Shown: piece after piece, positions 8,422-17,199 of the stretch
How positions within the stretch are numbered: position 1 is the first letter of the stretch
Layout: each line of letters begins with the position of its first letter
Source: an uncultured Mycoplasmatota bacterium
GTDB taxonomy: Bacteria > Bacillota_I > Bacilli_A > RF39 > UBA660
Direction of reading: 5' to 3'
NCBI GenBank assembly: GCA_900545005.1
Contig: UQXO01000001.1
Location: forward strand, 73,962-137,961
DNA: 64,000 nt
Position numbers and translations under genes: made by a program
The notes under the pieces: generated by a model
Told to the model about the DNA's origin: nothing
Seen by the model: the letters and a program-made list of their open reading frames with translations, nothing else
Database searches by the model: none

Positions 8422-10932
8422 TAATTTTTTACTTTCTTTACTTATTAAGAGTTTACGGAGCCAATCGAAAGGGATAACGCTTAAAGATAAGAGAATAACA
8501 AAAAATAATTCTTTAAGAGTTAGACCATATGTACGAAAAAGGTCACCGCCGAAGTAAATTAAGTACATTTGAATAATTGAAATACTGGTAAATATCAAGA
8601 TAAAGGGTTTATTCTTTAAGATATTGGCTAAGATATTTAATCTTGTAGTTCGGGCATTAAGAGCATTAAGAAGACTAGAGAAGATAAAGAAAGCGAAGTA
8701 AGCGGTATATAAATAACGATAGTCATCAGCATAACGAATGAAGTTATAGACTAGGGGAGACTTAAAGAAGAAGATACCTAAAAGAGAGGTATATAATCCA
8801 GTGAAGAAGATTTCTTTAAACATATAACTATTAATTATATGGACTTTTTTAGTTTTAGGAGGTTCATTCATATATTCATCTAAAGATGGTTCACTAGCGA
8901 AAGCAATGCCAGCAAGAGTATCCATAATCATATTAATCCATAACATCTGAATAACAGTCACAGGAGTTACTATATCCATAATAGGACCAACAATAGCCAT
9001 TAACATTGCACAGAAATTAACTGTTAATTGGAAGATGATAAACTTTCGAATACTTTTAAAAATGGTTCTGCCGAAAAGGACTGATTTCGTAATAGAAGCA
9101 ATATTATCATCCAGAATAATAATATCGCCAGCTTCTTTAGCAACTTCAGTCCCAGAACCCATTGCAAACCCAACATCAGCTAACTTTAAAGCTCCAGCAT
9201 CATTAATACCATCCCCTGTCATGCCAACTACTAGGTCTTGGGCTTGCAATATTTTAACCATCCTAGTCTTATCTTTTGGAAGAGCTCTGGCGATAACCTT
9301 GATTCTAGTATACAAGTTACTTATATCTTCATCGGTAAGAGAATTAAATTCACTACTAGATAAGGCTAAATCATTTTTATTAGTAATAATACCAGCTTCT
9401 TTGGCTATTGAAGTCGCTGTATCAATATTATCTCCAGTTATCATAATAACATTTATACCGGCTTGATGGAGAGTCTTTATGGCACTAGGAGTTGTAGTCC
9501 TTAAGGTATCCTTAATAATTAAATATCCTAAGTAAGTATGAGAGGTACTTAGTTTATCTTTTTCGGTCAAGAGAATAATCCGAGAACCAGTTTTGGCTTC
9601 ATTATCTATTTCTTTACTAATAGTATCTTTATTTAAAAGAAGTTTCTTTTTACCAAAACTATCTAAGTAATAGAGACATTTATCTAATAAGACTTCTTTA
9701 GCTCCCTTGTAATAAGTAATATCATTATCTAAAGTTACAGAACTATATTTATCTTTACTATCAAATAGCTTCTTAGTAATTATTTTTCTTTCTTTTAGGG
9801 GTTTATCAACAAACTTTAGAAGAGCTTTATCGGTTTGATTACCACCCGTTATTTCTCCAGAAGTATTAAGAATAGAAGAATTATTATAATACAAGTTATT
9901 AATTATCTCTTCTTGGAGACTAGAAGATAAAGTCTTAAGATTAGATATTTTCTTATTAGCATAATTAACATAAGAAGTGACTTTGAGATTACCTTCAGTT
10001 AAAGTACCCGTTTTATCTGTTAAAAGACAATTGATATTGCCACTAGTCTCAATCCCAATTAATCTACGAACTAAGACATTACTCTTAAGCATTCTTTTCA
10101 TATTAGAGGAAAGAACAAGAGTAACCATTAGAGGTAATCCTTCCGGAACAGTAACAACGATAACCGTCATCGAAAGAGTTAAAGAATACAGGATATTATT
10201 GATACTAAAGTCTTTAGTAGTCACAAGATAAACACTTGCTGCTAGAAAGGCTCCTATGTAGCCAAAGATACTAATTATTTTAGCTAACGTACTTAGTCTT
10301 GATTTTAAGGGACTGATGATGGGAGGAGTTTGGATATCTTTAGCTAGGCCTCCTATTAAAGTATTATCTCCAACTTTATCAATTTTAATCTTGGCTTCAC
10401 CCTCGTAACAGATAGTCGAGGAATAGACATATTCTCCTTTAGATTTATCTTTATCTTTAGTTTCTCCATTGATACTAGCTTCATTGACATTTAAGTGTCC
10501 TTCTAAGATATAACCATCAGCAGGAATAGCATTCCCGCTACTAACTAAAACGATATCCCCAACGACAATATCTGTAACAGGAATAGTAGTAATTTTACCA
10601 TTTCGATAGACATTAGCATTCGTTCTTGATGCTTCTTCTTCTAAACGATTAAAAGCTTCTTCACTACCATATTCAGCAAAAGATCCAATAGTCGATGCTA
10701 AGATAATAGAGATTAGAATACCTATGGTCTCAAAATAATCATTATTTCTAAACAAAAAAATAATCTTAAATACTAAGACAATAATTAATATTTTGATAAT
10801 AGGGTCACTTAAAGAAGATAAAATTAAAGAGAAAAGACTTCTTTTTTTGACTTTAGTTAAAGTATTACGACCATACTTATTACGGCTTTGTATTACTTCT
10901 TTATTAGTTAATCCATTCATATCTGCACCCAT
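8419..10932 (-). CDS. Calcium-transporting P-type ATPase (type II)
   Basis: An 837-residue type II cation pump. The features in order are: N-terminal cation ATPase domain (NKYGRNTL), first helix pair, actuator motif NGET (usual TGES), membrane motif VPEGLPLMVTL with the calcium-site glutamate, phosphorylated aspartate D306 in DKTGTLTEG, nucleotide domain with KGAKEVLLDKC, then TGDN, MTGDGINDAGALKLADVG and a C-terminal six-helix block with NMIMDTLAGIAFASEP. Length and motifs fit the PMCA-like bacterial calcium ATPases that export calcium from the cytoplasm. The start is uncertain: ATGs at 10932 and 10920 are both possible, with only a weak GGGTG between them. It probably heads no operon; its convergent neighbour ends at a shared terminator. 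Confidence 0.93.
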   Translation of the reverse strand: MGADMNGLTNKEVIQSRNKYGRNTLTKVKKRSLFSLILSSLSDPIIKILIIVLVFKIIFLFRNNDYFETIGILISIILASTIGSFAEYGSEEAFNRLEEEASRTNANVYRNGKITTIPVTDIVVGDIVLVSSGNAIPADGYILEGHLNVNEASINGETKDKDKSKGEYVYSSTICYEGEAKIKIDKVGDNTLIGGLAKDIQTPPIISPLKSRLSTLAKIISIFGYIGAFLAASVYLVTTKDFSINNILYSLTLSMTVIVVTVPEGLPLMVTLVLSSNMKRMLKSNVLVRRLIGIETSGNINCLLTDKTGTLTEGNLKVTSYVNYANKKISNLKTLSSSLQEEIINNLYYNNSSILNTSGEITGGNQTDKALLKFVDKPLKERKIITKKLFDSKDKYSSVTLDNDITYYKGAKEVLLDKCLYYLDSFGKKKLLLNKDTISKEIDNEAKTGSRIILLTEKDKLSTSHTYLGYLIIKDTLRTTTPSAIKTLHQAGINVIMITGDNIDTATSIAKEAGIITNKNDLALSSSEFNSLTDEDISNLYTRIKVIARALPKDKTRMVKILQAQDLVVGMTGDGINDAGALKLADVGFAMGSGTEVAKEAGDIIILDDNIASITKSVLFGRTIFKSIRKFIIFQLTVNFCAMLMAIVGPIMDIVTPVTVIQMLWINMIMDTLAGIAFASEPSLDEYMNEPPKTKKVHIINSYMFKEIFFTGLYTSLLGIFFFKSPLVYNFIRYADDYRYLYTAYFAFFIFSSLLNALNARTTRLNILANILKNKPFILIFTSISIIQMYLIYFGGDLFRTYGLTLKELFFVILLSLSVIPFDWLRKLLISKESKKL

Positions 10933-10972
10933 TTAATCTTATGAGTACATAAAAAATTATATGAAAAAAGAA

Positions 10973-11593
10973 TTAATTAGACAGGGATTTCCAAATTCTT
11001 TTTAAAGTTTGGATACTCTTTGGTTGTTTAATTAATTCACACTCTTCTTGAAGCCATAATGGCAAGCTAGTTTTATCCACGTAAATATGGCTTAAATAAT
11101 CATTATATTCACTGGTATCTTTAGAATAACTAACCGGAATTCTTTTGACTTTACGATTTTTTTCACTAATTTTAATCTCATCACTACTAAGAGATAGGTA
11201 ATAGAGACTGCTAACATCATAGATGAGATAGTTATTGAGAAGTAAATATTCTCTTAGAGATATAAGCTCATTAAAAAAATAATTAAGAAAAAAAGTATTA
11301 TTAAATAGGCAATTAATCTTAACATTATTACCATCTTTAGTACGATAAAGATAAGCATCGCCTGATTTACGTAACACTAGCTCTTGCCAGATGTCATAGT
11401 CTCCAACTTCTTCATATTTTTTGGCATAAAAAGTAATTTCTTTCTTCTCGAGATCAATATTTTTAACTAACATTGTCTTATAATGCAACCTTTCTGCTAA
11501 TAAACTACAAAGATGAGCATAGATTTTGTCACGATGATGATGATATCTCTTTAAGACATTATAAATATCTAATAAATTAACTGTATCTTCCAT
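10973..11593 (-). CDS. Unknown cytoplasmic protein
   Basis: A 206-residue protein without signal peptide or membrane segment, which I do not recognise. It alternates helical (MEDTVNLLDIYNVLKRYHHHRDKIYAHLCSLLAERL) and beta-rich stretches (KNIDLEKKEITFYAKK, DIWQELVLRKSGDAYLYR), with a short basic C-terminus. It lies between the CarD-like regulator gene and the calcium ATPase gene on the same strand, about 50 bp after the former and 40 bp before the latter, so all three may be one transcript. No function is proposed. Confidence 0.6.
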   Translation of the reverse strand: MEDTVNLLDIYNVLKRYHHHRDKIYAHLCSLLAERLHYKTMLVKNIDLEKKEITFYAKKYEEVGDYDIWQELVLRKSGDAYLYRTKDGNNVKINCLFNNTFFLNYFFNELISLREYLLLNNYLIYDVSSLYYLSLSSDEIKISEKNRKVKRIPVSYSKDTSEYNDYLSHIYVDKTSLPLWLQEECELIKQPKSIQTLKRIWKSLSN

Positions 11594-11642
11594 ATATATT
11601 CCTCTTCTTAATTATATTATCATAAAGAATAGTTGTTGTGTT

Positions 11643-12140
11643 TTAAATTTCTTTTTTGTAAACAGAAGATGCTAATTTATTCAAGACTAACTCTTTCGCA
11701 TCATTATAACTAATCTGCATAGAATAGGCTACTTCGTTGAATAAAAATTTTTCTGATAATTCTTGATAATAGGTATCCTTATCACCAAGATGTTTCTTAT
11801 TAGATTTTCTAACTTCATTACGAAGATAAGTAGTCTTCATAATAATAATTAAATCTTCTAAAGTGTTACCTTGTAATAAAGATTTATATTTTTCTTCTAA
11901 ATTACGGTCTGTTAGATTCAAAGGTTTAATATTATCTATATTATCAAGAGATTTCGTTATTTCTTTAAAAGTAGATAAAGGTCTTAATAAAGATTTTTCT
12001 TCTTTTAAGGGAACACTAATCTTCAAAGAAGAGTCTGCTTTATTTTCTAGGATATAATAGTCCTGGTTATTAATTTTAGTTAAGGCTTTAACTTGGCAAA
12101 CTTCACGCTTGTAGATAAGATAGTCATTTATTTTATACAT
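11643..12140 (-). CDS. CarD/CdnL-like transcription regulator
   Basis: A 165-residue protein whose first 60 residues resemble the RNA-polymerase-interacting (RID/Tudor-like) domain shared by CarD and Mfd: YKINDYLIYKREVCQVKALTKI, DYYILENKADSSLKISVPL and LLRPLS. The helical remainder (residues 75-165) fits the CarD DNA-binding part: NLEEKYKSLLQGNTLEDLIIIMKTTYLRN and a YYQELSEKFLFNEVAYSM segment. Family members bind the RNA polymerase beta subunit and stabilise open promoter complexes. The ATG has GGAGG upstream. It is divergent from the hydrolase gene at 12256. I am fairly confident of the family and unsure of the regulon. Confidence 0.83.
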   Translation of the reverse strand: MYKINDYLIYKREVCQVKALTKINNQDYYILENKADSSLKISVPLKEEKSLLRPLSTFKEITKSLDNIDNIKPLNLTDRNLEEKYKSLLQGNTLEDLIIIMKTTYLRNEVRKSNKKHLGDKDTYYQELSEKFLFNEVAYSMQISYNDAKELVLNKLASSVYKKEI

Positions 12141-12255
12141 TGTAATCCTCCATAAGTATATATAATAATTATAACCTTTTTTAAGATTTTTTTCTAAGAT
12201 TTTTCGCCTTAGATGAAGGTTTTTTGATAAAATGAGAATGGAAAGGATAGATAAA

Positions 12256-13155
12256 ATGACAAAGAAGAAGAAAAAAGCTCTAAAAGATTTATGGTATGTA
12301 GTGATTGCTTTAATTCTTTTAGGAGGAGGATATTTTACTAGTAATTTGGATAAGAGTAGTAAAAACGAAGAGACTGCTAATAAAAATAACGAGTTACTAG
12401 TCTATTTTATCGATGTTGGCCAAGCTGATAGTATTTATATCAAGGATGGAAATAGTAATATGCTAATTGATGCTGGTAATAATACAGATGGTCCTCTTTT
12501 AGTTAAATATCTAAAAAGTCTTGGGGTTAATGAATTCAAGTTCGCAGTAGGAACCCATGCTCATGAAGATCATATTGGAGGAATGGATGATATTATTAAG
12601 AATTTTACGATTGATAATTATTTAATGCCCAAAAAGATAAGCACTAGTAAGACTTTTGAAGATGTCTTAGATGCTTTAAATGAGAAAAGGGTAAGCCCTA
12701 ATATTCCCAAAATCGGTGATAAGTTTACTTTAGATAAGGCTAGTTTCGAGGTCTTAAGTGTTGGGACTTCGGATGATGATACGGATCTTAATGATACTTC
12801 CGTAGTTCTTAAAATGACTTATAATAAAACATGCACTTTATTTATGGGAGATGCTTCGAGTGCGGTCGAAAAGAACTTATTGAATAAAGATATTCAGTGT
12901 CAAGTATTGAAAGTTGGTCATCATGGTTCAAGATATTCTAGTAGTGATGAGTTTATTAAGACCGTTAAACCTTCTTATGGAATTATAATGGTCGGTAAAG
13001 ATAATAAATATGGTCATCCAACTAATAAAACATTAGATGTTTTAAATAAGTATAATGTGACTATTCATCGTACAGATCAAGAAGGTACCATAATTATGAA
13101 AATTAAAGGAGATAATATTAGTTTTGAGAATATAAAGACTAATACAAATGGATAA
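12256..13155 (+). CDS. Membrane-anchored ComEC/Rec2-like metallo-beta-lactamase-fold hydrolase
   Basis: A 299-residue protein with a basic N-terminus, one membrane helix (LWYVVIALILLGGGYF) and an outer MBL-fold domain like the C-terminal domain of ComEC. The motifs are FIDVGQADS, LIDAGNN, THAHEDHIGG (HxHxDH metal site), FMGDAS, VGHHGSRYSS and GHPT. It lacks the ComEC channel, so it is one of the free-standing ComEC-like hydrolases, possibly acting on extracellular nucleic acid. I placed the start at 12256 (MTKKKKK) because GAAAGGATAGA precedes it; an upstream ATG at 12232 has no such site. It overlaps the next gene by 8 nt; pairing with DUF3006 is common for this family. Confidence 0.9.
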   Translation: MTKKKKKALKDLWYVVIALILLGGGYFTSNLDKSSKNEETANKNNELLVYFIDVGQADSIYIKDGNSNMLIDAGNNTDGPLLVKYLKSLGVNEFKFAVGTHAHEDHIGGMDDIIKNFTIDNYLMPKKISTSKTFEDVLDALNEKRVSPNIPKIGDKFTLDKASFEVLSVGTSDDDTDLNDTSVVLKMTYNKTCTLFMGDASSAVEKNLLNKDIQCQVLKVGHHGSRYSSSDEFIKTVKPSYGIIMVGKDNKYGHPTNKTLDVLNKYNVTIHRTDQEGTIIMKIKGDNISFENIKTNTNG

Positions 13156-13384
13156 GATGAAATATAGTGTTGATGAAATTATTGATGATGTTATTAAGTT
13201 AGAGGATTTAAATTCAAAAGAATTAGTTTATTTAAAAAAAGAAGATTTAGACTTTGATGTTAAAGAAAATGATATTTTAGTTCTTAAAGATGGGAAATAT
13301 CAAAAAGATGAGAATGCTAAGGAGGAAAGGACAAAGTATTTGCAAGAGAAATTAGAGCGACTTTTGAATTCACAATTTAAGTAA
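13148..13384 (+). CDS. DUF3006-family small protein
   Basis: A 78-residue acidic protein with the DUF3006 outline: a beta-strand part (DVIKLEDLNSKELVYLKKEDLDFDVKENDILVLKDGKY) and a C-terminal helix with R-T-KYLQEKLERLL. DUF3006 genes are often found beside ComEC-like MBL hydrolases, and this one overlaps such a gene by 8 nt (ATGGATAAG), so the two are translationally coupled. The family function is not known to me. It could assist or modulate the hydrolase. Confidence 0.78.
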   Translation: MDKMKYSVDEIIDDVIKLEDLNSKELVYLKKEDLDFDVKENDILVLKDGKYQKDENAKEERTKYLQEKLERLLNSQFK

Positions 13385-13584
13385 ATTTTTTTCCTTAGGA
13401 ATAATTGAAACCCTATATAAATAAAGAAAATTTTCCTAGAAGTATATTATCTTAAGTATATAGTAGGATACTAAATTCCAGAGAAAAAAGCAAGTTTTTT
13501 TAATAATATTGAGAATAAATTAAAAGGCGTAGAGTAGACTTAGAGCTTCATATTTGGTACAATTATTATAATTAAGGAGAGGGT

Positions 13585-14013
13585 ATGGATTATTATAGGA
13601 AGCAATTAAAAGAAAATAAGATTGTTAATAAGAAGTTACTTAATAAGTTTGAAGGGTATTTAAGCAGTATTGATTTTCCGGAAACGGAGATTAGTAAAAA
13701 TGTCTTTAATGCAGCTTTTTACATAAATATTTATTTGACTAAAGATGAGATAATTTCGGCAGTTAAAGGATATAAGGAGATTCATAAGTTTACAGATTTC
13801 TTTTTAAAAGAGGCAACTTGGTCGTTACTTAAAGATTTGCAAGCTGGAATGAATAGCGTTAAATTGTTTTATGATTTTCTTTATAAGTCTCATTATATTG
13901 ATGAAGAAAACTATTTAGAAGTAGCTAAGTTTGTAGATAAGGATATTCCGGAGTTTATTAAGAAGTATGAAGATAATGAGGAATTATTGTTAAAAGATTA
14001 TGTTCTTAATTAA
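13585..14013 (+). CDS. Unknown small helical protein
   Basis: A 142-residue, almost entirely helical, acidic, cytoplasmic protein that I do not recognise. It starts MDYYRKQLKENKIVNKK after a clear AAGGAGAGGGT ribosome site and is followed by a hairpin terminator, so it is a real single-gene unit. The 200 bp before it (13385-13584) is AT-rich without an evident gene. It should hold the promoter; the best -10 candidate is near TACAATTATTATAAT. No motif suggests a function. Confidence 0.6.
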   Translation: MDYYRKQLKENKIVNKKLLNKFEGYLSSIDFPETEISKNVFNAAFYINIYLTKDEIISAVKGYKEIHKFTDFFLKEATWSLLKDLQAGMNSVKLFYDFLYKSHYIDEENYLEVAKFVDKDIPEFIKKYEDNEELLLKDYVLN

Positions 14014-14017
14014 AAAA

Positions 14018-14055
14018 GGGCTATTAAGATAAGTAAAATTCTTAATAGTCTTTTA
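14018..14055 (+). terminator. Intrinsic terminator after the 13585 gene
   Basis: CTATTAAG (14021-14028) pairs with CTTAATAG (14041-14048), followed by TCTTTTAT. The sequence from here to 14203 shows no gene; it contains a short direct repeat GTTAGATTTAT (two copies). Confidence 0.75.
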
Positions 14056-14203
14056 TATTGAGGTCATTTTCTATTCAAAAGATAGTTTTTCTAGTTGTTA
14101 ATGGGATAATGATAGGTTGGGATTCTATGTTAGATTTATGTTAGATTTATATGTTTTACTTTTCTAAGAGAGCTATCATTTTGGTGAGAAAATAAATATG
14201 GAC

Positions 14204-14249
14204 ATTTAATAAAAACTTCACAAAATAGATTGTGAAGTTTTTATTAAAT
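14204..14249 (-). terminator. Strong terminator with a 19-bp perfect stem, overlapping the end of the 14218 gene
   Basis: The left arm at 14204-14222 and right arm at 14231-14249 are exact reverse complements over 19 bp with an 8-nt loop. The core is AAACTTCACA/TGTGAAGTTT, with A/T-rich ends that give a T-run in either direction. It ends the spoIID-spoIIQ transcript and overlaps the last codons of the final gene. Confidence 0.85.
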
Positions 14250-14739
14250 CTACAATATAAGTAGAAGAATTACTATAGATAATATGTTTATTATGATAAG
14301 AAAATTCTTTATTACCAAAGATAAATAACTTCGGTATACTAGATAAATAATAATCTAAATAAGGATTGTTAATTGTATAAGTATTTAAGTTATCTATAAG
14401 ATAAGTAGAGTTTTTGTTATAAATTAAATATGTTTTATCTGGAGATAATAATACATAGATAGGAATAACTTTATTAAGAGTAAGTCCTAATTTATCGAAT
14501 AGATAGTTATAATAAACTATATCTTTTGGATAGACTTTATAATTTAAATAAAGGTCAATGGGAGTATAACAAATTGAAGATATTAATTTATGTACCTTTA
14601 AGAACTTTTTAAAGTCTTTTAGAAAGATATTTTCATCTTCGATATTACTATTATTTATACTAGGAGTAGTAAAAGTTAGTAGTTTATTTTTAATAATTTG
14701 AATTTCATTATCATTAAGATAAAGTATTAACTTAGTCAT
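14218..14739 (-). CDS. Unknown protein coupled to spoIIQ
   Basis: A 173-residue, Asn/Tyr/Leu-rich protein that I do not recognise. It has no clear membrane helix. It contains alternating strands (KVIPIYVLLSPDKTYLIYNKNSTYLIDN, KHIIYSNSSTYIVDL) that could form a small beta domain. Its start overlaps the end of spoIIQ by 8 nt, which argues for co-translation with the sporulation gene. In B. subtilis and Clostridia the gene after spoIIQ is usually spoIIID or mreB/mbl, and this protein resembles neither. A role in engulfment or forespore communication is only a guess from position. Confidence 0.55.
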   Translation of the reverse strand: MTKLILYLNDNEIQIIKNKLLTFTTPSINNSNIEDENIFLKDFKKFLKVHKLISSICYTPIDLYLNYKVYPKDIVYYNYLFDKLGLTLNKVIPIYVLLSPDKTYLIYNKNSTYLIDNLNTYTINNPYLDYYLSSIPKLFIFGNKEFSYHNKHIIYSNSSTYIVDLIKTSQSIL

Positions 14740-15394
14740 TGTTATTCATTACTTCATTATAATCAAGGAGATAGAATTCTTCTGGATTAAAGACTTCACC
14801 TTTATAGAAGACTTCAAAATGAAGAGCATTACTAGTATCAGTAGTTATTTTATTTTGACCACTAGTAGCAATAACATCACCTTGACTTACTTTATCGCCA
14901 ACACTAACTTTAACTTCACCAAGGCTTTGATAGACTGTAGTTAAATTATTAGTATGTTCAATTTCCACAATATTACCCATTAGACTATCTTCTTTAACAT
15001 TTTTAACGGTACCATCTAAGATAGAAACAACATCAAATTGGTTGTTAGAAGTGTATAAGACCCCAGTATTTTGCATATATATGCCTTCATAGTAAATTAA
15101 AGCAGCAGCTTGTTCGTCATTAGTGCCATCGATATTATAATAAGGAATAGTAGCACTTACTTCTTTACTGGTATAAGGTCTTATAATTGCTTTAGTCTCA
15201 TTGATAGTAGGAGTTACATTAGTATCATCATTATTATTTACCTCACTAGTATTATCCTTGGGAGTTGGATTAATAATCGGAACACCGGCCGTTAAAATTT
15301 GATACATTTTGTAACTACTAAATAGAATAGTGCATACTAACATTAAGCATATCGTTGGAATAACAAATTTTCTTAATTTTCTTCTTTTTTTCAT
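14732..15394 (-). CDS. spoIIQ: SpoIIQ-like M23/LytM-domain protein with degenerate metal site
   Basis: A 220-residue protein with a short cytoplasmic basic N-terminus, one membrane helix (FVIPTICLMLVCTILFSSY), an Asn/Thr linker and a LytM (M23) domain. In active LytM enzymes the zinc ligands are in HxxxD and HxH. Here the first site reads NTGVLY (both ligands lost); the second keeps only one histidine in ALHFEV. It is therefore probably a structural, not hydrolytic, LytM protein. Domain order, size and position next to spoIID identify it as SpoIIQ, which in B. subtilis is made in the forespore and binds SpoIIIAH across the septum during engulfment. The exact orthology is inferred. Confidence 0.85.
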   Translation of the reverse strand: MKKRRKLRKFVIPTICLMLVCTILFSSYKMYQILTAGVPIINPTPKDNTSEVNNNDDTNVTPTINETKAIIRPYTSKEVSATIPYYNIDGTNDEQAAALIYYEGIYMQNTGVLYTSNNQFDVVSILDGTVKNVKEDSLMGNIVEIEHTNNLTTVYQSLGEVKVSVGDKVSQGDVIATSGQNKITTDTSNALHFEVFYKGEVFNPEEFYLLDYNEVMNNND

Positions 15395-15515
15395 AAATTC
15401 ACCTTTCTATTAAAAAGTGTGAACTAAAAAAGATATTTTATACATTTAATTTACAATTTTTGTTAAATTACTTTTTCTTTGGCAAAAATAGTATTTCAAA
15501 AAGCAAAAATTGCAT

Positions 15516-15538
15516 TTTTCGTACATTTTGTACGAAAA
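15516..15538. repeat. Perfect 10-bp inverted repeat between spoIID and spoIIQ
   Basis: TTTTCGTACA (15516-15525) and TGTACGAAAA (15529-15538) are exact reverse complements with a 3-nt loop. It lies about 120 bp upstream of the spoIIQ start in a 247-bp gap without a convincing gene. It is not followed by a T-run on the minus strand, so an operator or RNA hairpin is more likely than a terminator. Confidence 0.7.
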
Positions 15539-15641
15539 GAAGAGAAGCTGATATCTTTTAAGGAAAAATATTATAAAATTAAGATGATTAAAGAACACTA
15601 TGAGACTATGGAGGCCTTACCAGAGTTTATCTTAAAGCTTT

Positions 15642-16547
15642 TTATATTTGATTATATTCTTTTATTTCGACACCTTGATAATAATATTTAAGAATTTCTT
15701 CGTAGTTAGAGCCATTCTTAGCCATAGTATTGGCACCATATTGACTCATACCGACCCCGTGACCATATCCTTTAGTGGTAAATACTATATTATCATTATC
15801 TTCTTCTATCGTAAAATCGGTCGAACGAAGGTTAAATTTCTTTCGAATATCTATACCAGTATATTGAGTATCATTAATAGATATAATTTCTACTCGATTA
15901 GAAGTATCAGTTGTAATATTATTAATCTTAAGATGAGTACAATCAATATTTAAAGTATCACAAAACTGAGTTTTGGAAACAGTTTTAGTAACTTGAAACA
16001 ACTTAGTATTGGGACTATCTAAGGTTGGTAAAATGTTATTAAGATAAGGTAATTCCTCATTAAAAACACTTAAAGAAGTAGTAGTATAGCCATTACTCAT
16101 AGCATAAAAATAAGACTTAATTAAATTATTTTCATAAGTCATAATGAGATTTTTAGTCGTGGAAACAGCTTTTTTTATTTTAGCTAAATAAGTATTATAA
16201 TTGTCTTGCCATTTAGACTGGAAAGTTTCTAAAGAATTATAAGCTTGATCACCAGTTGTCACATAACCACGGGTTGTTTCTTCATAAAGTGCAAAAGTAC
16301 GACTAGCAATCGCTTGGGCTTTTAGGGCTTCCATATCAAAAAGAGCTGGAACTTCGGCGCCAACTACATTAACTAAGTACTCCTCAAGAGGAAGTTCTTT
16401 CATTTCATTATTAATTAAAAAGTGAATATAAATATCTTTTTGAGATGAATTTTTTACTTCAGATTCAATATTTTCTTTCTTACTAAACATATAAATGGTA
16501 ATTGGTAAAAGAATTACAATTATACTTAGTAAGATTTTATTTTTCAT
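15642..16547 (-). CDS. spoIID: Stage II sporulation protein D, lytic transglycosylase
   Basis: A 301-residue protein with an N-terminal membrane anchor and the SpoIID domain. Conserved segments are LPLEEYLVNVVGAEVPALF (with the catalytic-type glutamate of VGAEVP), ALKAQAIASRTFALY, the central YFYAMSNGYT and the terminal GYGHGVGMSQYGANTMAKNG. SpoIID cleaves peptidoglycan at the engulfing membrane together with SpoIIP and SpoIIM in known spore formers. It is followed by spoIIQ as in B. subtilis and Clostridium, and preceded by the YwzB-like gene 10 bp upstream, also conserved. In B. subtilis it is a sigma-E gene; no such promoter was confidently found here. Confidence 0.95.
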   Translation of the reverse strand: MKNKILLSIIVILLPITIYMFSKKENIESEVKNSSQKDIYIHFLINNEMKELPLEEYLVNVVGAEVPALFDMEALKAQAIASRTFALYEETTRGYVTTGDQAYNSLETFQSKWQDNYNTYLAKIKKAVSTTKNLIMTYENNLIKSYFYAMSNGYTTTSLSVFNEELPYLNNILPTLDSPNTKLFQVTKTVSKTQFCDTLNIDCTHLKINNITTDTSNRVEIISINDTQYTGIDIRKKFNLRSTDFTIEEDNDNIVFTTKGYGHGVGMSQYGANTMAKNGSNYEEILKYYYQGVEIKEYNQI

Positions 16548-16556
16548 AATTGCTCC

Positions 16557-16739
16557 TTAAGATATAAAACTTATTATAAAGTTAGTAACTAAATAACTAG
16601 TAGCAATCCCAAAGATAATCACTAGCATCCGAGCTTCGATGGGTTTATTTCTTTTCATAAATTTATCAAAGTTAACCCCACTCAACGCAACCATACTAAG
16701 AAGAAGATTAATAGCATATAATAGAGTTTTATAGTTCAT
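16557..16739 (-). CDS. DUF1146 (YwzB-like) membrane protein
   Basis: A 60-residue protein with two membrane helices (LLYAINLLLSMVALSGV and MLVIIFGIATSYLVTNFIISF) around a basic loop FDKFMKRNKPIEARM. This is the DUF1146/YwzB pattern. I chose the ATG at 16739 since AAAAGGAAG precedes it; the longer frame would start inside rpiB. It overlaps the end of rpiB by 11 nt and sits 10 bp before spoIID. In B. subtilis ywzB is also near spoIID and murAA. Function unknown. Confidence 0.8.
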   Translation of the reverse strand: MNYKTLLYAINLLLSMVALSGVNFDKFMKRNKPIEARMLVIIFGIATSYLVTNFIISFIS

Positions 16740-17178
16740 TATATGCTTCCTTTTCATAATTTATGATTTTATTAACTCTTCTTTGATGACGTTCTTCTAA
16801 ACTTGGTTTGGTTGTTAAAAAATCTTCAATAATTTTTAAAGCAGTTGGTTCTTCAAGAGAGGCAGGAATAGCAATGACATTAGCATGATTATGAATTCTA
16901 GCACTTTTAGCATCTTCAAGATTATTTACTCTGGCACAACGAATTCCTTTAACCTTATTGGCCGCAATTGATATACCTATTCCGGTTCCGCAAATTAGAA
17001 TACCTAAGTCAGCTTCTTTATCCATCTTGGTACATATGTCGAAGGCAAAGTCAGGATAATCATCTTCACTCGAATTAGGTAATAAAGAGTCATAAACTTT
17101 ATAAGACTTCTTTAAGTTGTCAATAAGATATTTCTTTAGTTCTACTCCACGATGATCACAAGCAATATATATTTTCAT
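16729..17178 (-). CDS. rpiB: Ribose-5-phosphate isomerase B
   Basis: A 149-residue RpiB/LacAB-family sugar-phosphate isomerase, interconverting ribose 5-phosphate and ribulose 5-phosphate in the pentose phosphate pathway. Signatures: start MKIYIACDHRGVELK (DHRG phosphate-binding loop), YPDFAFDIC, GILICGTGIGISIAANKVKGIRCA with the catalytic cysteine, and IHNHANVIAIPA followed by RHQRRVNKI. Length is typical. It precedes the ywzB-like gene with overlap and ends a minus-strand run from 18.1 kb. Confidence 0.94.
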   Translation of the reverse strand: MKIYIACDHRGVELKKYLIDNLKKSYKVYDSLLPNSSEDDYPDFAFDICTKMDKEADLGILICGTGIGISIAANKVKGIRCARVNNLEDAKSARIHNHANVIAIPASLEEPTALKIIEDFLTTKPSLEERHQRRVNKIINYEKEAYNEL

Positions 17179-17199
17179 AATAATTCTTCTTTCTATTTG

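Noticed and set aside
15479..15691. 70-residue plus-strand ORF (TTG start) between spoIIQ and spoIID
   Set aside because: No ribosome site at its TTG start, and its end overlaps the spoIID coding sequence antisense. The palindrome at 15516 lies in it. I treat it as chance.
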